Shown piece by piece: positions 1 through 6,333 of a stretch of DNA of 64,000 bases. Source of the stretch: Bradyrhizobium sp. LMTR 3 (GTDB lineage: Bacteria > Pseudomonadota > Alphaproteobacteria > Rhizobiales > Xanthobacteraceae); the NCBI RefSeq assembly GCF_001693485.1, contig NZ_MAXC01000033.1, positions 1 through 64,000 of the forward strand. The letters run 5' to 3'. Under the pieces are notes generated by a model that made no database searches, was not told the DNA's origin, and saw nothing but the letters and a program-made list of their open reading frames with translations. The first letter of the stretch is position 1, and each line of letters begins with the position of its first letter. Both the position numbers and the translations under genes were made by a program.

Positions 1-111
1 CCGACGTTGCCAGCCGTGCGCCACGCCATCCTCGAACTCATCGCTCGACTACCGCCGCAGCGATGCCCGCATTGCCGAAAATGGATTTGCAACGAGCGGC
101 GGCGTGAGTAA
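1..111 (+). CDS. C-terminal end of a small CxxC protein (partial)
   Basis: Frame 1 is open from the window edge to a TAA at 109-111 and encodes 36 residues ending in a cysteine-rich tail (RCPHCRKWICNERR). The CPHC pair and later Cys look like a zinc-binding or redox tail. The start lies outside the window, so the family cannot be judged. It could be a chance open frame, but the composition resembles the short Cys-containing proteins that follow. Confidence 0.4.
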   Translation, partial: PTLPAVRHAILELIARLPPQRCPHCRKWICNERRRE

Positions 112-257
112 ATCTGCCAAAGTAGTGCTAGCCGCTGTCGCCAATTTCCACTTCTTCCCGAAATCTTTCTACTTACCAACCAATCGTGAACGGCATGAAC
201 TCGCCCACCTTCACAATTGTTGGGGAGCACGTCGTGAGATGGGTTCTACCTGCTCTC

Positions 258-482
258 ATGGACGATCCAGTCAAACAGCCGAAGTACTGGCGTGATCGCG
301 CAAAGGCGACACGCGCGAAAGCGAAGCAATTGCGCTACGACCCCCGCAAAATGCGTCGAATGCTGCGAGTCGCTGAGGAATACGACAAGTTAGCTGATCG
401 TTGTGCTGAGTGGCAGGGCAACTCATCGGAACGGCGTGAACAGGTCCCTGTACGAATAGCCAGCAATGACCATTCGCCCTGA
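258..482 (+). CDS. Small basic hypothetical protein (YWRDRAK family)
   Basis: Encodes 74 residues beginning MDDPVKQPKYWRDRAKATR, rich in Lys/Arg/Ala and predicted helical throughout, with no signal peptide or membrane segment. Short proteins with the same YWRxRAxxxRxxA opening are common in Bradyrhizobium. Function is unknown. An in-frame ATG at 186 would add 24 residues unlike the family, so the ATG at 258 is preferred, although neither start has a strong ribosome site. Its end overlaps the next gene by 17 nt, which suggests co-transcription. Confidence 0.65.
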   Translation: MDDPVKQPKYWRDRAKATRAKAKQLRYDPRKMRRMLRVAEEYDKLADRCAEWQGNSSERREQVPVRIASNDHSP

Positions 483-639
483 TCCTCCCGCTGTCATCGC
501 TATGCAATATTTGATGTGGGCAATTGAGTACATCGACAAAACCGGCGATCTCAAGGCTGCGCGCCACGCCCGCCTTGCCTTGGAAGCGCTGCGCGAGCGC
601 GCCCCTCGATCAACTGATACTGGCGAGCACGCGCCCTAG
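466..639 (+). CDS. Small hypothetical helical protein
   Basis: A 57-residue frame reading MTIRPDPPAVIAMQYLMW..., followed by an amphipathic stretch (KAARHARLALEALRER) typical of a single helix hairpin. The start overlaps the end of the preceding gene, so the two probably form a small operon. A later ATG at 502 (MQYLMWAIEY) is possible. The AMQYLMWAIEYI/ARHARLALEAL pattern resembles short rhizobial proteins of unknown role. The neighbouring larger frame in this interval reads as a shadow. Confidence 0.55.
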   Translation: MTIRPDPPAVIAMQYLMWAIEYIDKTGDLKAARHARLALEALRERAPRSTDTGEHAP

Positions 640-673
640 GCCTCGCCGGTCCCAAGTCCCACAGCCCGACGCC

Positions 674-745
674 AAAAAAGACCCCAGCCGGGGGAAGCTG
701 GGGCCGCTCTTGAAACGTGCCAACCGGGGACGTTGGTCGGCACAC
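674..745 (-). ncRNA. Candidate EcfG-driven sRNA, copy A
   Basis: Downstream (minus strand) of a perfect EcfG promoter, the predicted RNA of about 72 nt has a hairpin (GTGCCGACC paired with GGTTGGCAC, one G-U) and then a strong intrinsic terminator (CCCCAGC/GCTGGGG stem followed by TCTTTTTT). There is no ribosome site or open frame. The architecture is shared with the elements at 1610-2066, 12394-12502, 18533-18658 and 35247-35370. Transcription is inferred, not shown. Confidence 0.6.
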
Positions 746-751
746 ACGGCT

Positions 752-776
752 AACGGCTCTTGCCCGGTGGGGTTCC
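752..776 (-). promoter_or_regulatory. EcfG-type promoter (GGAAC-N16-CGTT)
   Basis: On the minus strand GGAAC (772-776) is followed after 16 nt by CGTT (752-755), matching the alphaproteobacterial general-stress sigma factor consensus. The only thing downstream is the hairpin-plus-terminator element at 674-745. Confidence 0.7.
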
Positions 777-824
777 ACGAACGAACCAGCGATTTCGGGA
801 TTTCTTAGTTCTGCCTGGCGCGCG

Positions 825-1073
825 TTACTGCCTATGCTTCTCAAGTTCGAAGGTGAACTTAGCCTGTAGCACAGGGCCGCTGCCGTCGCGGACTTGGATT
901 GACATCTGATGACCAAGGATGGTTTCGGCCCCTGTCCATACTGCGTGCCTTGCGATATCGACCAGCGAGCGGGCAGCTTCAATCTGGACGGCCCGCATGT
1001 TTGGCAGCTCCAGTCCTTCTTCATCGACGGCGAGTTCGTTGTTCTCGCACAAGTCGAAATAATAGCGTGGCAT
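825..1073 (-). CDS. DUF6894-like small protein
   Basis: Encodes 82 residues starting MPRYYFDLCENNEL, followed by DEEGLELPNMRAVQIEAARSL and a C-terminal beta-strand pattern ending FTFELEKHR. The MPRYYFD start, DxEG turn and A-rich helix are the hallmarks of the DUF6894 family, abundant in Bradyrhizobium and of unknown function. The ATG at 1073 is chosen because the family begins exactly there; the longer upstream frame has no family-like sequence. A second copy lies at 19346-19927. Confidence 0.8.
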   Translation of the reverse strand: MPRYYFDLCENNELAVDEEGLELPNMRAVQIEAARSLVDIARHAVWTGAETILGHQMSIQVRDGSGPVLQAKFTFELEKHRQ

Positions 1074-1340
1074 GCGCGTCGAGATTCCAAGCAGCGAAAC
1101 CGAAGGGGAAGCGCGTGGAACAACGGATAGTTCCAAAGGAAAATTGGACACGTACACGCCGAGCACCAAGAGCCCAGCTCGGGACGTGAAGCTGAGACAC
1201 CCTTGAGAACCAAAAAGGGCCACGCCGAAACCACAGCACCGGACAGTGTCTCTCGCTACAACAAAAGTTAGCCGCGCTAGGTCTGCAGCATGCCCCCGGA
1301 ACCCAACGCCTGCACCGACATTGGCTTTGTTGGAGCGCGA

Positions 1341-1538
1341 ATGTCGATGCGGTACTGCGCCAGGTGCGACAATACGCGGTGGGTTTGCGAAAACAATTTA
1401 GATCGGCCGTTTTTGGGTGGAAGGGCCTGCGGTTGCGGCGGCGCTGGCGCGCCTTGCCCGGCCTGCAACAACGTCGACGCGACAGATCCGGACGACGTCC
1501 CCGCAATGCCTAACGGCTTTAAGCCCGATATGAGTTAG
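1341..1538 (+). CDS. Small cysteine-rich (zinc-ribbon-like) protein
   Basis: Encodes 65 residues with three CxxC pairs: CARC, CGCG and CPAC. The segments MRYCARCDNTRWVCEN and ACGCGGAGAPCPACN match a short Bradyrhizobium family of unknown function that resembles a DnaJ-type zinc-binding knuckle. GGAG sits about five bases before the ATG at 1341, favouring it over the ATG at 1290. Probably a structural Zn-binding protein; no partner is evident. Confidence 0.7.
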   Translation: MSMRYCARCDNTRWVCENNLDRPFLGGRACGCGGAGAPCPACNNVDATDPDDVPAMPNGFKPDMS

Positions 1539-1640
1539 CGCTTCGACGGAGCGACCAAACCACCTTCTAATATCACCGAGCACTAGCGAAACATCCGCCG
1601 ATTTTCTTAGGAACGATCAGGCTTAGACTGTGTTGCGCGT

Positions 1641-1734
1641 CTGTGCCGGTAGTGACGGCACACGCAAACATTGACTTTGCTCCAAGTGAACTGACGGCCC
1701 CTGATCCCCCCGGGGGGCCGTTTTCGTTTCGGCG
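1641..1734 (+). ncRNA. Candidate EcfG-driven sRNA, array unit 1
   Basis: The promoter is GGAAC at 1610-1614 and TGTT at 1631-1634 (16-nt spacer). The predicted RNA carries a GTGCCG/CGGCAC hairpin near 1643-1661 and ends in the terminator stem ACGGCCCC...GGGGGCCGT followed by TTTTC. The leading CTTAGGAACGAT is identical to that of the copy at 12394-12502. Confidence 0.55.
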
Positions 1735-1772
1735 GTCTTAAGGGACGAGGCCGCCTTGACCGTGTTGAGCCC

Positions 1773-1850
1773 CTGTGCCGAAAAGAGAACGGCACACTCT
1801 AATGGTCAATACTCAAACTAACGGCCCCCGATGATTAGGGGCCGTTTTTT
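1773..1850 (+). ncRNA. Candidate sRNA, array unit 2
   Basis: Same layout as unit 1 but with a degenerate -35 (GGGAC at 1742-1746) and TGTT at 1763-1766. A GTGCCG...CGGCAC hairpin is followed by ACGGCCCC...GGGGCCGT and six T residues, the cleanest terminator in the array. Confidence 0.5.
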
Positions 1851-1891
1851 GATGTCGCTAGGAACGATCCCGTCGCCGCTGGGTTGCGCCT

Positions 1892-1968
1892 CTGTGCCGT
1901 TTGATGCGGCACTTGCACAAGGAACTGTTCCTGTGACTACGGCCCCTGCGCTCCAGGGGCCGTTGTTG
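1892..1968 (+). ncRNA. Candidate sRNA, array unit 3
   Basis: GGAAC at 1861-1865 and GGTT at 1882-1885. The hairpin GTGCCG/CGGCAC lies near 1893-1909 and the terminator stem CGGCCCCTG/CAGGGGCCG ends in TTGTTG, a weaker U-tract. Confidence 0.5.
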
Positions 1969-1999
1969 AGAACGATCCCGCTCAGCATCTGTTGGTTTG

Positions 2000-2066
2000 G
2001 ATAGACCGGAGGGGACAGCCACGCCACGAAATCGAGACGGCCCCGCGTGAGTAGAGCCGTCTCCCG
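2000..2066 (+). ncRNA. Degenerate sRNA unit 4
   Basis: AGAAC at 1969-1973 and TGTT at 1990-1993 keep the spacing. The middle hairpin is not conserved, and the final stem is GAGACGGC/GCCGTCTC (2034-2063) without a T-run. Probably a decayed copy. Confidence 0.35.
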
Positions 2067-2223
2067 CTCACCACGGGGCGGCCGTGAGCGAGCGCGCCGA
2101 CGCTAACCGGAGGCCTCCGACGCCGCGAGTGCGGCATCTATGTCGCCGTCGGCGGCGGACCATGACTCCGAAGCCCGCTCCGTAAAAGTGAGCCGCTCTG
2201 ACCTAGCGCCCGGATCGTCCCAA
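2067..2223. other. Intergenic, nothing recognised
   Basis: GC-rich sequence between the repeat array and the terminator of the next minus-strand gene. I see no reading frame, promoter or repeat that I can support. Confidence 0.4.
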
Positions 2224-2254
2224 GAAAAAGCCCGCCGGGTGAGGCAGGGGCTTT
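2224..2254 (-). terminator. Intrinsic terminator of the histone-like gene
   Basis: On the minus strand AAAGCCCCTGCC pairs with GGCGGGCTTT across a short loop and is followed by TTTTTC. It lies 50 bp beyond the stop codon at 2304. Confidence 0.65.
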
Positions 2255-2303
2255 CGTAGTGGTTCGCGGAATTCTGGTCGGGCCTTGCGAAACGAGCGTA
2301 TCC

Positions 2304-2639
2304 TTACCGCCGTTTCACCTTCCTTTTTCTCGACGTCGCAGCTCGGGTGATGGTCTTCCCCGCCTTTTTGACTCGCCTGCTAGCCGCCTTCGTCGCTTTT
2401 TTTGCCGCTTTTCTTACCCCCGCCGTCGCCTTTTTTGCCCTCCGTGCACTCGCAGCTCGGGTGATGGTTTTGCCAGCCTTTTTGACGGTCCTTGGAAGTC
2501 GCTTGGCGACCTCCTGCTTTGCTTTTTTTGCTGCTGCTCTTACCCCTGTCTCGGCGAGGTTACCGGCGGCTTCAGCCGCCATGTCAGTCATCTGATCGAT
2601 AATCGGCTTTTTCTCGTTATCTGTTTTCTCCGTATCCAT
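2304..2639 (-). CDS. Histone H1-like Lys/Ala-rich DNA-binding protein
   Basis: 111 residues: an acidic-polar head (MDTEKTDNEKKPIIDQMTDM), an Ala-rich helix, and a long basic tail rich in KKA, RAA and SRR units. The 11-residue segment KKAGKTITRAA occurs twice (around residues 53 and 90), showing internal duplication. Such tails resemble eukaryotic H1 and bacterial Hc1-like proteins and suggest nucleoid binding. The ATG at 2639 has a purine-rich ribosome site. A perfect EcfG promoter lies 30 bp upstream, so I infer induction in the general stress response, possibly for chromosome protection. Confidence 0.75.
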   Translation of the reverse strand: MDTEKTDNEKKPIIDQMTDMAAEAAGNLAETGVRAAAKKAKQEVAKRLPRTVKKAGKTITRAASARRAKKATAGVRKAAKKATKAASRRVKKAGKTITRAATSRKRKVKRR

Positions 2640-2668
2640 ATTGAGGTTCCCTCTCTCTTCAGGGGGCG

Positions 2669-2693
2669 AACGCATGGCTGCACGGCTCGTTCC
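2669..2693 (-). promoter_or_regulatory. EcfG-type promoter of histone-like gene
   Basis: GGAAC at 2689-2693 and CGTT at 2669-2672 (minus strand), spacer exactly 16 nt, with the extended CTTAGGAACGA context seen at several other sites in the window. Confidence 0.8.
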
Positions 2694-2748
2694 TAAGCGC
2701 TCCATTCCCCCGTGCCCTCCCGCTGGGGCTGTGCCTCCTTCATGAAAT

Positions 2749-3009
2749 CTACCGGTCCATTACAGCGGTCCGTTCGCGTTCTTCGCGATTTCTCTCGATT
2801 GTCGCAATCGTCTCAGGCGTCTCGAATTCATCTTCTTTGATCAACGCCGCGACCCATTCGCAGTCGAGATGAACAGCGGCCCGGCTTGAACCCATCGTGA
2901 TGTTTTGTTCGAGTGAGGCGAGACTGGTTGCGGGCTTGGTTTCTTCCGACCTAGCCGGGAGAACTCCTTGCGCGCTTACTGCCAGGAGCGCGACCAAAAG
3001 GTGTCGCAT
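2749..3009 (-). CDS. Small secreted hypothetical protein
   Basis: 86 residues with a clear Sec signal peptide (MRHLLVALLAVSAQGVLPARS) and a mature part containing SLEQNITMGSSRAAVHLDCEW and an acidic-basic C-terminal helix. The single Cys and charged tail give no functional clue. GGAG sits seven bases before the ATG at 3009, which excludes the longer frame starting at 3039. A perfect EcfG promoter precedes it, so it is probably a periplasmic stress protein. I do not recognise the family. Confidence 0.7.
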   Translation of the reverse strand: MRHLLVALLAVSAQGVLPARSEETKPATSLASLEQNITMGSSRAAVHLDCEWVAALIKEDEFETPETIATIERNREERERTAVMDR

Positions 3010-3041
3010 GGGTTTGCTCCAGCTTCGTGACTTGATCAATC

Positions 3042-3066
3042 AACGGCACGCTGCGGAGCTGGTTCC
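3042..3066 (-). promoter_or_regulatory. EcfG-type promoter of secreted protein gene
   Basis: Minus-strand GGAAC at 3062-3066 and CGTT at 3042-3045 with a 16-nt spacer, about 33 bp upstream of the ATG at 3009. Confidence 0.75.
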
Positions 3067-3272
3067 GGCGACTGTTCCTGCCGGGAATGTCCCCGACCTC
3101 TAGTGCGTCCCAAATCCCGGGCCTCGCAAGAATAATCCCATAAGTCCGGTGCCGGGCGGTCAAAGGTTCCGCATGGAACTAAGGTCCAAGCATCACCGCA
3201 GGATGGGCATTTACCGGTGACGAGAACGCTCGGTTGCGCTCCCGCCTTCCTCGAATGGAATGGAGCAGCGCC

Positions 3273-3497
3273 ATGCAGCAACGACGCCGTTTCAAACAGA
3301 CCCAGTCACGACGCCTTTTCTCAGACTGGGCTCTGAAATCCCCGTCCAGAGAGGAAGGTGCAATGCGTGTGCCACAGGCGCATGACACCACGGTAAGAAG
3401 CGGAAACGCCTCGCAGTATAGTGCGCTGGAGCTGCGCTCAATGACGCCCGTCCAAGGGTGCTCATCCGCTAGGCACGTCAATGTCATAATTCCGTAA
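3273..3497 (+). pseudogene. Decayed copy of the RRRFKQTQS small-protein gene
   Basis: The stretch 3215-3312, including the leader (GGTGA-GAGAACGC, CTCCCGCCTTCCTCGAA, GGAGCAGCG), matches 6076-6170 upstream of and inside the intact gene at 6130-6333. The encoded protein starts MQQRRRFKQTQS, then departs from the family and runs into unrelated sequence to 3497. I read this as a truncated duplicate whose 3' part was replaced, probably non-functional. Confidence 0.55.
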
Positions 3498-3999
3498 AAT
3501 GTAGGGCGCTGCTACCGGCGGAGAATAGCGAAAGCGAACCGTCTCGTTGGAAACGCGTTGTAGATGCCCTGAATTTGAGACCCGGCACCTTTGGAATGAA
3601 CATTGATTTGAAGAAGCTCTTCGAGCGGCGGAAGAGATGATGTCTTCGGCGGGCCGTATGCAACGGATGTTTTGTCTCATCGATCGACCGAAGCGCGCCT
3701 TGCTACTTGAGGCGACCACATTCAATTTTTACGCCGAAATGTGTCTCAACCCGTCTTCCAGTTTGAAGCCTCCTGCGATTTTCGCGCTACCCGGGCCTCA
3801 CGGTACACTGCAGCTAACCGGGCAAGTCGCATCTGCAGGGAGGTGAAGAAGGTGGCAGCAGCCGCAAGCGCGTCGAGCGCCGGCTCGTTAGGAACGCGAT
3901 CGATGGTGGTGGGTTGAGACATGTCGCATCTGGTCCCCCGCTGCGACTCCTCAGTCCAAGACGGGTCTCAGTGAGCTGGCTAGGATCTCTTCTCGCTTT
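3498..3999. other. Intergenic region with an orphan EcfG-like promoter
   Basis: No convincing gene. A 69-residue plus-strand frame at 3637-3846 has no recognisable features. The only signal is a promoter-like motif at 3891-3915 pointing toward the 3' end of the minus-strand gene at 4000-4224. Confidence 0.4.
3891..3915 (+). promoter_or_regulatory. Orphan EcfG-like promoter
   Basis: GGAAC (3891-3895), 16 nt, GGTT (3912-3915), in the TTAGGAACG context. Transcription would run antisense into the small gene at 4000-4224; no terminator-hairpin element like the sRNA family is apparent downstream. Confidence 0.4.
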
Positions 4000-4224
4000 C
4001 TACGTTGCGATGCCGATTTCCTTGATTGCTTGAGCAGCAATGTCGGCCGGGTCGCGGATGCCCGTCTGTGCGACTTCGATGATTTTCCTGGCTAGCAGCT
4101 CTGCCAGCGGGTCACCCCGGTCAATAATGCCGATGGCGCGTAATGCTTGCTCATAGGCGGTCGTCAAGCGGCCAATCTCTTCCGGTCCCATCGGCATATT
4201 TTGCAGCAGGCGATAAATGGGCAT
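4000..4224 (-). CDS. Small hypothetical protein (MPIYRLLQ family)
   Basis: 74 residues opening MPIYRLLQNMPMGPEEIGRL, followed by ALRAIGIIDRGDPLAELLARKIIEVAQTGIRDP, all helical. The MPIYRLLQ...GPEEI...TAYE...L start and the GIRDPADIA ending recur in short rhizobial proteins of unknown function. The ATG at 4224 fits the family start. The encoded C-terminus (DPADIAAQAIKEIG) hints at a protein-interaction helix bundle. No promoter motif is visible. Confidence 0.7.
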   Translation of the reverse strand: MPIYRLLQNMPMGPEEIGRLTTAYEQALRAIGIIDRGDPLAELLARKIIEVAQTGIRDPADIAAQAIKEIGIAT

Positions 4225-4586
4225 CGGTATCCCCTGGCTTTGGGTAGTATCATAGAGGTTCGCAGATGGAACGCCAGACACCGGAACAGCCTTTTGTTCA
4301 GTACTGAACAGACGTTGCCATCTTTTCCCGCTTCTATTTTGGACGCCAGACAGGCCCCACTTGTCTGGCTGTAGAAGGAAAGCGACTTGAATGGCCTCGG
4401 TGCACGGCTCGCGCTGGGGCCATTTTATCTGGCCAAGCCAGCGCAAACCGATCCGCGTCCTCAGCGTCTGGTGGAAGCGATATCGCATCCTCACCCCTGT
4501 GCGATTACTAAGCCCAGGAAGGGTCTTAGCGGAGAGGGGCCTCAAAGGCGGAAGGTGCCACAGCCTCAAAAATTTTCGTTCTGCTC

Positions 4587-4613
4587 CTTGAAACTTTTTC
4601 CCGGCTTCCAAAT
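4587..4613 (+). promoter_or_regulatory. RpoH-like promoter of hsp20 copy 1
   Basis: CTTG (4587-4590), 17 nt, CCAAAT (4608-4613), resembling the alphaproteobacterial heat-shock promoter CTTG-N17-18-CYTAT. The second hsp20 copy has CTTGAAA and AATTTTTTTGTCGCC in the same arrangement, which supports function by conservation. Confidence 0.6.
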
Positions 4614-4631
4614 TTTTTTGTCGCCGCAGAC

Positions 4632-4730
4632 GTTGCGGTCGGGGCGCCTGCGGGGCCCCGAAATCAAGGCGGGCGCCGGAAGGTGTCCGGTGCCAGCTCG
4701 TACCCAACTTGCTCTTTGGAGGATTTGGCT
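4632..4730 (+). promoter_or_regulatory. ROSE-like RNA thermometer in the hsp20 leader
   Basis: The roughly 100-nt leader contains GC-rich stems and ends in CTTGCTCTTTGGAGGATTT just before the ATG. In ROSE elements of rhizobial hsp genes a TTGCT segment pairs with the GGAGGA ribosome site and melts on heating; the same arrangement is seen here. The last 30 nt are nearly identical in the leader of the second copy (37712-37810). Confidence 0.75.
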
Positions 4731-5183
4731 ATGAGGTATGATTGGACTCCCCTGTGGAGGTCGACCATTGGCTTCGACCGCCTGTTTGACGTGCTCGACG
4801 AGGTCCAGCGGACCGCCGAAGAGAGCTATCCCCCCTACAACATCGAACGGCTCGACGAGAACCGCTTCCAGATCTCGGTGGCGCTTGCCGGGTTCACACC
4901 GGACGAGGTGACCCTTACGGTGGAACAGAACGTCCTGACGTTGGAAGGCCATAAGGCCGAGAAGGACGAGAAGACCTTTGTGCATCGCGGAATGTCGACA
5001 CGCTCGTTCAAGCGCCAGTTCACCCTGGCCGACCACGTCGAGGTCAAGGGCGCTCGCTTCGAGAATGGTCTGCTGGTCATCGAGCTTCAACGCGAGATTC
5101 CCGAGGCCATGAAGCCGCGGCGCATTGCCATCACGGGCGCAAGCACCGGGCAGGTCAAGCAGATCGAGGGCAAGGCCGCTTAA
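4731..5183 (+). CDS. Small heat-shock protein Hsp20 (alpha-crystallin), copy 1
   Basis: 150 residues. An N-terminal arm (MRYDWTPLWRSTIGFDRLFD) is followed by an alpha-crystallin domain (about 45-135: PPYNIERLDENRFQIS, VALAGFTPDEV, and the strand block LLVIELQREIPE) and a short tail with MKPRRIAI. This is the rhizobial class A type that holds unfolding proteins for refolding by DnaK/GroEL. The start follows GGAGGATTTGGCT. Expression is probably controlled by RpoH and the ROSE-like leader. It heads a pair with the gene at 5269, and the pair is duplicated at 36864-37711. Confidence 0.93.
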   Translation: MRYDWTPLWRSTIGFDRLFDVLDEVQRTAEESYPPYNIERLDENRFQISVALAGFTPDEVTLTVEQNVLTLEGHKAEKDEKTFVHRGMSTRSFKRQFTLADHVEVKGARFENGLLVIELQREIPEAMKPRRIAITGASTGQVKQIEGKAA

Positions 5184-5210
5184 CCGACCCGCGGCTTTGG
5201 ACCGATCACT

Positions 5211-5234
5211 GCCGCGCGGAGATTTCCGCGCGGC
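5211..5234 (+). other. Perfect intercistronic hairpin
   Basis: GCCGCGCGGA and TCCGCGCGGC form a 10-bp perfect stem with a 4-nt loop between the hsp20 and its partner gene. No T-run follows, so an mRNA-processing or stability role is more likely than termination. A similar stem lies at the same place in the second copy. Confidence 0.6.
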
Positions 5235-5268
5235 CATCCCTTAACGCGTCTCATGATTGGAGGCAGCC

Positions 5269-5592
5269 ATGCGGACGACGCCCGCGCACGACAACGTCTT
5301 CGATTTCAACTCTCTTCTTCACCCTGGCTCAGTGTTCGCGCACCCGCGCGACGTGGTAGCGCATCTGGAACTAAGCTTGGCCGAGAAGCGCGCCATCCTC
5401 GCGTCATGGGCTTCCGATGCTTCGGCGATCGCGTCTTGTCCAGCACTTCGCGCGCCGGATGAACTAAAGGCTCCCGTTCATATCGACGAAATTCTCGAAG
5501 CGCTTTGCGCGCTGGACGGGAACGGCCCGCGCCGCCCGCCAGGTGGCAAGCCCATGCGCCTGCGTTCAACCGAGCGGCGAGCGGCAGCCTGA
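5269..5592 (+). CDS. Hsp20-associated hypothetical protein, copy 1
   Basis: 107 residues. FDFNSLLHPG, then VVAHLELSLAEKRAILASWASDASAIASCP, then VHIDEILEALCALDG and a basic tail with RRPPGGKPMRLRS. The LxxxEKRAILASWASDA motif is a widespread alphaproteobacterial helix of unknown role. It lies 85 bp behind hsp20 with a clean AGGCAG ribosome site at 5269 and is paired with hsp20 in both copies here, so the product probably acts in the same heat-shock response. No catalytic motif is seen. Confidence 0.75.
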   Translation: MRTTPAHDNVFDFNSLLHPGSVFAHPRDVVAHLELSLAEKRAILASWASDASAIASCPALRAPDELKAPVHIDEILEALCALDGNGPRRPPGGKPMRLRSTERRAAA

Positions 5593-5609
5593 CAAGGAAG
5601 GAGACAACG

Positions 5610-5723
5610 ATGGAAATGACCGAATCGCACCGCGACGCTGAGCGGATCGAAAAGGCCTCGGCGCAAATCTACGCCGCGAGGTTCGTATGTGGAGGAAGGC
5701 GCGTTCCCTACGACATGGAATGA
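5610..5723 (+). CDS. 37-residue small protein
   Basis: A strong AAGGAAGGAGA site precedes the ATG at 5610. The product (MEMTESHRDAERIEKASAQ...) is charged and helical, ending RRVPYDME. It follows the hsp20 partner gene by 17 bp and is likely the third gene of the heat-shock operon. It has no counterpart at the corresponding place in the second copy, where different small genes follow. Confidence 0.5.
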   Translation: MEMTESHRDAERIEKASAQIYAARFVCGGRRVPYDME

Positions 5724-5793
5724 CCGAGACGGGCGTTCCTGTCGTGCGGCACGCCTGCTTAGGTCAGAAAAAACCAAAAGCGGTCGACTGATC

Positions 5794-5985
5794 ATGCCAT
5801 ACCACGTCTATACGAAAGGGGACCCTGGTGCGTTCGGCGTCATCGTCGAAACGGCACGGGAAGCGCTCGCCAAAGCCGCGCGGAAGCATCCTCACACATT
5901 CGGCTGTCAGTGGCTCGCCGAAGCAGGGCGGCATTTGAGCACTCTGCTCAACAGACGATACTCGAGTAAATCACGAAGGCGTCCA
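5794..5985 (+). pseudogene. Remnant of a MPYHVY-type small gene
   Basis: Reading from the ATG at 5794 gives MPYHVYTKGDPGAFGVIVE and TAREALAKAARK, an opening like short rhizobial proteins with two beta-strands and a helix. After about residue 35 the sequence loses any family character and runs without a stop into the gene at 6130. A frameshift is the simplest reading; confidence is low. Confidence 0.3.
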
Positions 5986-6129
5986 GTCGATGGGCCATCT
6001 AACCTTTGTTGTGTCCCAGCAGCGTCCGTTAGGCACATACTTTCCTCATCACCGCACGGTAGTATGGCAGTCATCGGTGATGAGAACGCCTTTCGCGCTC
6101 CCGCCTTCCTCGAACGAACGGAGCAGCGT

Positions 6130-6333
6130 ATGGTCATCAAGCGTCGCCGGTTCAAACAAACCCAATCACTTGAAGAGCGTCTTGCTCAAGATACATTGAA
6201 ACTGCGCGAGCAAGCTAAGAAGCTGCCGCCTGGTCCCGCTCGGGCCGATGTTGCGCGTAGGATCAGACAGAACGAGGCTGCCTCGCATTTTTGCGAATTG
6301 CTTCGTTCGCCAGAGCTCGAGCTTTCCGAGTAA
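6130..6333 (+). CDS. Small hypothetical protein (RRRFKQTQSLEERL family)
   Basis: 67 residues, MVIKRRRFKQTQSLEERLAQ, followed by KLREQAKKLPPGPARADVARRIRQNEAASHFCELL. This is a well-populated Bradyrhizobium family with a basic head, a Leu-rich helix, a PPG turn and a second helix ending in SPxLxx. Function is unknown; the basic start could bind nucleic acid. GGAGCAGCG precedes the ATG. A broken duplicate including the leader is at 3215-3497. Confidence 0.8.
   Translation: MVIKRRRFKQTQSLEERLAQDTLKLREQAKKLPPGPARADVARRIRQNEAASHFCELLRSPELELSE

Larger units (their letters stand above)
1610..2066 (+). repeat. Tandem array of four sRNA-like units
   Basis: Four head-to-tail units begin at about 1610, 1742, 1861 and 1969. 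Each has a -35-like GGAAC/GGGAC/GGAAC/AGAAC, 16 nt, then TGTT/TGTT/GGTT/TGTT. The first three continue with a CTGTGCCG...CGGCAC hairpin and an ACGGCCCC...GGGGCCGT terminator stem. Unit length shrinks from 132 to about 97 bp, and the last unit is the most diverged. No unit has a plausible reading frame. Confidence 0.7.

Noticed and set aside
1610..2066. The tandem repeats as a CRISPR array
   Set aside because: Units are 97-132 bp and similar over their whole length, with promoter and terminator parts, without short identical repeats separated by unique spacers.
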